Below, piece after piece: positions 55,577 through 64,000 of a DNA stretch of 64,000 nt. How positions within the stretch are numbered: the stretch's first letter is position 1; each line of letters starts with the position of its first letter. Origin of the DNA: Syngnathus acus (taxonomy: Eukaryota; Chordata; Actinopteri; Syngnathiformes; Syngnathidae); assembly GCF_901709675.1 (NCBI RefSeq), contig NC_051096.1, forward strand, positions 4,121,001 to 4,185,000, given 5' to 3'. The translations under genes were made by a program, and so were the position numbers. Under the pieces are notes generated by a model. The model was not told the origin of the DNA and searched no databases. It saw only the letters and a list, made by a program, of their open reading frames with translations.

Positions 55577-58128
55577 AGCCTAAGCTTGTTTTTATCGGGA
55601 CCAAACTATTTGATCTATTATTTGTCGTCATCATGAAGTTAATGTATCAATCAACAAAACTTTCTGCATTCAATGTGGTTTAATACATAACCAGAGAAAT
55701 AACCGTTAATGACGTTTAATAAGCTCGCTGTGAGATAAACACTTAATTATCATACCTAATGAATGAGTCAAAAGAACAATCCAGACCTATGATAAGAGTC
55801 AACTATGAGTCTCTAATTACCATCTGTGGCAAAAAAAAATAAATAAGGAGCTGTCAGGACGATGACAGGGTAATAACAGCAGAAGCCTTTAAGATGCTTC
55901 TCCCCTGCTTTCATCTCCCTTTCAATTCATTTGAAAAGTGACGACTCTTTATCATTGCTGTCAAATTGATAAATTAGCATGTTTGCATCATTAGTAAGCT
56001 CCGATTATTGCTATCAATGGTTATGTTTTATTTTGAGTTTCAATTTTGATTGGCATACATGGAAAAAAAATCCTTTGCTTCACTAAAGGTAACAATTATG
56101 GAGAATGGAGAACTAAGTGTTGAATTGATCCGTTCCTCCTGTGAGTAACGTGCACACTTTACATCTCAAACATACAAATGCACCTTCGACGTGATCTCAC
56201 AAATGGCTCACGTGGAGGATAAACCATTAGAAAGTGCATTTAAGCAAAATCAGATTCTAATCTGATGAAGAGGCAATTATAGAGAGCCTCAGATAGCAGT
56301 GCGTGTTTAATTTATCTGCCTGGAAATGAAATCAATAAGTTCTTTTTGTTCTGCATCATCAAGTTGGTCGAAAAAGCGGCGGGGTTGTTCGAAGAATAAG
56401 AACAGTGAGAAAGGGAAAGTGTGGATTTTTTTTTTTGAAGGCCGCCTTTTGGTTTGGATGTACAAATATTGTACATATGCATCATAATGAAGTTTCTTTC
56501 GGGAGGGCTGGTGCATCGTTGCAGCTAGCTACAGGATGGATCACGACTTTGGTCCCTGAGCAGCTTTCATGAGCACTTAAAAAGCAAGAATGCAGAGGAG
56601 GGCTTGTCTTCTTTTATGCTATGCGCATTATTGTTAACAGCTCCGGGAACTGCCTCCTCTTATCAGGCATGCATGTAAAGTTGATCTTCTATATAACAAG
56701 CACAGGAAGTTATGTCGGAAAAAAAAAAGATTTTGTCCAGTTTGTGGCTCCGAAGAAAGACTCAAACATGAATAAATAGTTAGTTTTTTAAGCGTTTTAT
56801 TCCAAAAACCTTCAAAATAAGTTTCGAGTTCAAGAAAGTAGAATAAGCTTAGACACAATGCAAAGCATCATATACAGACGGATAAAATACATTTTATATA
56901 TTGCAGACAAGCCATGGTGGGTCTTACATATGTACAATACTTATGTAAACTTTTATGTACACTCTTTTTACAAATACAAAAAGATTTGATTTAGTTTTCT
57001 TTGTATATATTTATATAGATTTATTTATAGAATTTTCATAGACTCCCCACTAGCATTTGTACTACAATGATGGGAAAATTATGTGTCAATTTCATTTTTT
57101 TTCCATTTTATATTACAAATGTATTTTCACAAAAATATATCTCTGTACAAAAATGATTTTTTTTTTAATTTGTTAATATTCTCTCGTTTTTTTTTAGCGA
57201 CATTACATAGTTCTCTTGTCAGTGTTTCTCTCATTGCCCTTGGACCCGATCCATCAGTCCTTTAGACATTTTCTTAACTTTTGCAACAAAGAGGATTTTT
57301 TTTTTTTTTTGGCTGGTTGCAAAAGGAAAGCACACCGAAAAGTATTTTGTGCTAAAAAGCATTTCTTTTGACAATACCGGCAAACAGCGGATCTTGAATT
57401 CAGATACACAGTGAAATTAAACATATTCAAACAAATAACCGGTCCTTTACCAACTTAAAAGCTGGAGTCACTAATAATTTTTTTTTCTGAAAGCTGAAGA
57501 TAAATTGCATTGAGTGGGACTGAATAACACAGCAGTGAAGCTTTGGCACGTTTGCCTACAACAAAATACGCTTTATATCTTGAATTTCATGATACGTACA
57601 GTACAAATTGTTAGATCGGAATTAGCAATAAAAATGGGGACAGCTCTTAATCGCATCCCCCACTGACAGGAAATTGAGCAAAGTCTACGGCAAGTACAGC
57701 AGAGGGTCTGCGAGATGTTGAGCTGAAGAGAGCTGTGCCTTGATGATAACAAAAATGTGTCAAGGATGGACGGAGTCTATATGTCTTTAAATATGCAAAG
57801 AGAACCAGGATGGTGCCAGATAGCTCTCAAACCATAACTCCTACTTCTTCACTTAACTCGAGTGCACTTTGTGAAAACTTTGCTGAATATTACCAAATCG
57901 CCCTACATAGAAAGTAGCTATCAAATTTCTTGGCCCCCGTCGTAAAAACATTATGAGTAGACGTGAAACAGAACAAAAAGCTTAACATGATCTTTGGTTG
58001 ATACTTTGAAATCTCCCTCAAAACATGCAACGGCCAATCCAGCAAGCAAAATAACTATACACTAAAATGTCAATCGTTATGAAAAACTTTCACCTCCTTC
58101 ATGTAACTGTGATTCATGCACATTATGA

Positions 58129-58144
58129 CCCCCCCCCCCCCCCC
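58129..58144. repeat. C16 homopolymer
   Basis: Sixteen C in a row; length is likely unreliable in assemblies. Confidence 0.85.
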
Positions 58145-58912
58145 GATTTATCCAATTTAGAATTCAGCCAACTGAAACTGTCAAAGCGCTATAATGAGGT
58201 CATGACAAGGCACTATGATGAACATAAAGTGCTTCTTGGAAAGAGGAGAGGGTAGAAAAATACGGAGGACAAAAGTTCGGTCTTTTCGACTGAGCCCTTG
58301 TGTTTACACACAAACAATCATTTGTATTTAATTCTAGTTGTCACGGTTGATTTAACGACTGTCAATCTAGAGTCCAAATGTTTCTCGTACTAGTTTAGTA
58401 CAAACTCAATTAAGCTTATGAAAGGGCGTTATTATCTATTAAATATGTCACGGAAGAAATGTTAGGGGAAAAAAACTCAATTAAAAGGAACACAGACGAT
58501 TTGAATGAATGAAAACATCCAAGATTCCGAACAATATGAAAAGAATAAATGAATATTCTAGACAACTTTGAGAAGTAAACGGCAATGAAGATAACGTAGA
58601 CTTCCTGCGAAATCTCCAAGGTAATTCAATTGTTTCCTTTTCCATCAATTCACAAGTGAGCAGACCTGGCAAGGGGCAATATTCTATCTGTGGCGTTGCG
58701 ATAAGTGAGGGCTGTAAAAGTAATAACATAGTAAAAGCAATTACCGGCCCACAGCCGCTCGGATTCAAGGAACATTACAGTGATTGGTTCTAAAGGGCGA
58801 GATTTTTGAGGGAAACTATGTACGTCGGTGATTATAAACATTGGGTTAAATGCCTTTTTGAATGGATGCTGATTTGTCAAAGTCAAACTTATTAAATCAT
58901 TTTTTTTATGTG

Positions 58913-59305
58913 TACCGTTTTTTCCGCACTATAAGGCGCACCTAAAAACCTCAGATTTTCTCAAAAGCCGACAGTGCGCCTTATAATCCGGTGCGCCTTA
59001 TATATAGACCAATATGGATTTGTGGATGAGGACTAATTTATTAAAGTAAGTTTTACGTGTTTATTTTGTGTGTTGTGTGATATTAACGTTTGAGCAACGT
59101 TGAGTTATTGATATATTGTTATTGGTTTCACTATTTCGAGTGTTACTATATTGCGATTGCATTAACGTTTGAGCAATGTTGAGTTATTTATTCTATGCGG
59201 CTTATAATCCGGTGCGCTTTATATATGGACAAAGTTTTAAAATGGGCCATTCGTTGAAGGTGCGTTTTATAATCCGGTGTGCCTTATAGTGCGGAAAATA
59301 CGGTA
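58913..59305 (+). mobile_element. TA-flanked MITE, copy 11 (architecture B)
   Basis: Same architecture as the copies at 26224 and 52087, differing from the latter at only a handful of internal positions. It lies in the probable csmd 3' UTR and carries TTTATT, that is AATAAA on the csmd strand. Confidence 0.82.
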
Positions 59306-60609
59306 TATGTACTGTTTGTGTATATGCATGTACAAATATATGGAAAATTCAGTTTAGCATTTTTGCTAGCCGGGCAATTCTTTAGTTACAGATGTTGGTC
59401 TTCAATGAATTTGAGAAGACATTTTTAATATGATTTCCAGGAAGTATGAGACTATTCATTATGCTAGGAAATTGCTTGTTGTCAAATCCTTGCCCAAGCC
59501 TTCAGCAATGTATTCATGGAAAGTCAGGACAAAACAAATCATCTCAATGGTTTTTTTTTTTCGGAGCTGCCAGAAGTTAGCTTCGGGGAAAGATCACAAA
59601 GTAATCCGCCTGACGTTAATCACCGATTCATCCGCGTAATACCTTTTGTTGAACACGTCCATGTCAACTAGTATATGGTCTCAAAAAGAACAACGTGACA
59701 TTAGCGCTTAGCATGTTGAGCTACATCCATGAGGACCAAAGAGAAAGTTGTGACTGATGTTTATGTAAAATCTGACTATTATTCCTTGAAGAATAAAGAG
59801 AACTCAGTACGCTAAATAAAAATACCGACTGGGGGTCAGGTTGCAGATACCAACAAAACACTAAGTGCTTTTTCTGCAGCCCTTTGCAGTCTCCACTGCC
59901 CAGCGTGGTGAACTCAACACAAAATTCCTCATCAAAGAATGCAAGCAGCGTAAAGGGCGAACGCAAATATAAACAAACAAATGAAAACAATGAATAATGT
60001 CTGTCTGCCGTTAGCTTGACTTGTATGTTATCTCAACAGTTTCAAGTCTTGAAATTCCCTTTGGGTTTAGGCGGTAGAGTGGTCACAGCTTTGCTTCCAG
60101 CATTTACTTTCTCTCGGAATGCACGTTGAGGTGCAAACGTTTCCTCAAGATGGGGTAAGAAGTTATCCAGTCACAATGAAGCATTTTGTTGTTGAAGAAT
60201 TGCTGCGTTGTTTCATTTATAGGAGCATAGTTTCCTCCAACTGAGTTGTTTCCTGACTGTTTTTCAGTGACTAAAATATTTTTTGTCTTGCCCCCTTTGC
60301 TCAAGGAAGTACGGAGAGATGTCCAAGAAGATCGAGCACACCGCTCCTCCCTTGACTGGAAGATTGATTCAAAAGGGATGTGGAAATAATGGAATAAATA
60401 TGATCAAAATAATGGGTAGGTGAAAATATAAATGGCATGGGAGGGATGAAAAAATCGGATATTTGAAATGATGCAAAGACATGACAAGAGAAAAACAGAG
60501 ATTATTTTCTGAAATGTTCCACATCGGAGAATCTGTTTGTAGGTGGTGTGAGCAGTTTTGTAAAACCGTATAGCAGCAAAAGATTTCTTACCTTGAGTTG
60601 AAGCTGTCG

Positions 60610-63408
<2,799 letters not shown>

Positions 63409-64000
63409 CTGTGGAGCATAACAACATCATATCATGAAGAAGACATTTTGGGGCGAGCGTGCCAAAATAATATGACTTTGAAAACAATAAACTCAAAGGC
63501 AAGCCCATTAGCGGTGCATTCAGCGAGCGTCTAGAACTTGCGACCGAACCCGACGAAAGAGTCCCTGCTCAACTACGGAGCCATTAGGCCTTCCACAAAG
63601 GTCTCAACACTCACAAAGGGCTGCAGAAGTAAACATGTGAACTAAGTCTTTTCATCAGACGCCAGTATTTGATCCGCCCAGTCCATAATTGCACCCTACA
63701 GAAGTGTGAAACTCCCATTAGGGAGCAAATATTTTCAGCATACTTAGCCCTAACCACATTACTAGAAAGCTCAGGTTCTTAATATATAAAGCCGAGATGG
63801 AGTTTAATGCTATACCTCGAAAATTTACTCCTTTGCACATGTTTTCAGCAATTATCTCCAAACATGTATAATGTCTTTTGCAAAACAACTCTCTAATTTC
63901 ACTTCACAAGGTCTTAAATTGGAAGTAGCAATCATCCGGACAGGGTTATTACTAGCAAGTTTTAATGGCTCTTATTTTCACTTTAATGTATTTAGGAAAA
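63409..64000 (-). other. csmd3-like intron running off the window
   Basis: No further sushi or linker exon can be recognised up to the window end. An open frame at 63334-63534 plus is antisense to the coding exon and is not supported. Confidence 0.5.

Larger units (their letters stand above)
56796..60609 (-). other. Probable 3' UTR and downstream region of the csmd3-like gene
   Basis: No other gene is visible between the csmd stop and the AT-rich block at 56796-57200. That block contains AATAAA on the minus strand (TTTATT at 56796-56801, and others near 57020). If used, the 3' UTR would be up to 3.8 kb. The region also contains a C16 run (58129-58144) and the MITE at 58913-59305. The extent is inference. 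Confidence 0.35.

Overview
This is a vertebrate genomic window, almost certainly from a ray-finned fish. Genes are split into many short exons with GT-AG or GC-AG introns, introns are compact, there are no bacterial signals, and the intergenic DNA is full of fish-type DNA transposon fragments and simple repeats. A percomorph teleost is my best guess; I cannot name the species from sequence alone.

Four protein-coding genes can be assembled exon by exon. (1) The 3' part of a FACIT collagen on the + strand (40-5055), best matching collagen XIV alpha-1 (col14a1), with 18 exons in the window. (2) A complete col9a2 (collagen IX alpha-2) on the - strand (15662 down to 6995), with 32 exons and 691 codons. 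(3) A complete angiopoietin on the + strand (21543-27024), with nine exons and 491 codons; it is a paralogue with mixed ANGPT4/ANGPT2-like residues. (4) The last six exons of a CSMD family gene, best matching csmd3, on the - strand (63408 down to 60610).

Layout: 1-6.1 kb is col14a1-like and its 3' UTR. At 6.1-7.0 kb there is a tail-to-tail junction with col9a2, where opposed poly(A) signals lie about 30 bp apart. At 7-15.7 kb is col9a2. At 15.7-21.5 kb is non-coding DNA, followed by the angiopoietin gene to 27 kb. A gene desert of about 30 kb follows, with no exon I can support. From about 56.8 kb to the end is the 3' end of the csmd gene, probably with a long 3' UTR.

The two collagens encode matrix fibril-associated proteins: collagen XIV-like in dense connective tissue, collagen IX on cartilage collagen II fibrils. 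The angiopoietin would be a secreted TIE2-type ligand, and CSMD a single-pass membrane CUB/sushi protein. They do not form a pathway. Their linkage fits a conserved chromosomal block: human ANGPT1, CSMD3 and COL14A1 all lie on 8q, and col9a2 has joined them here.

The most distinctive non-genic signal is a non-autonomous DNA transposon family with long inverted termini flanked by TA. It is present ten times, with one more distant relative, and occurs in at least three internal architectures. One copy makes up about 85% of angiopoietin intron 7. I found no evidence of a new multi-gene system. The most notable points are the three GC-AG introns in col9a2, this transposon family, and the near-overlapping collagen 3' ends.
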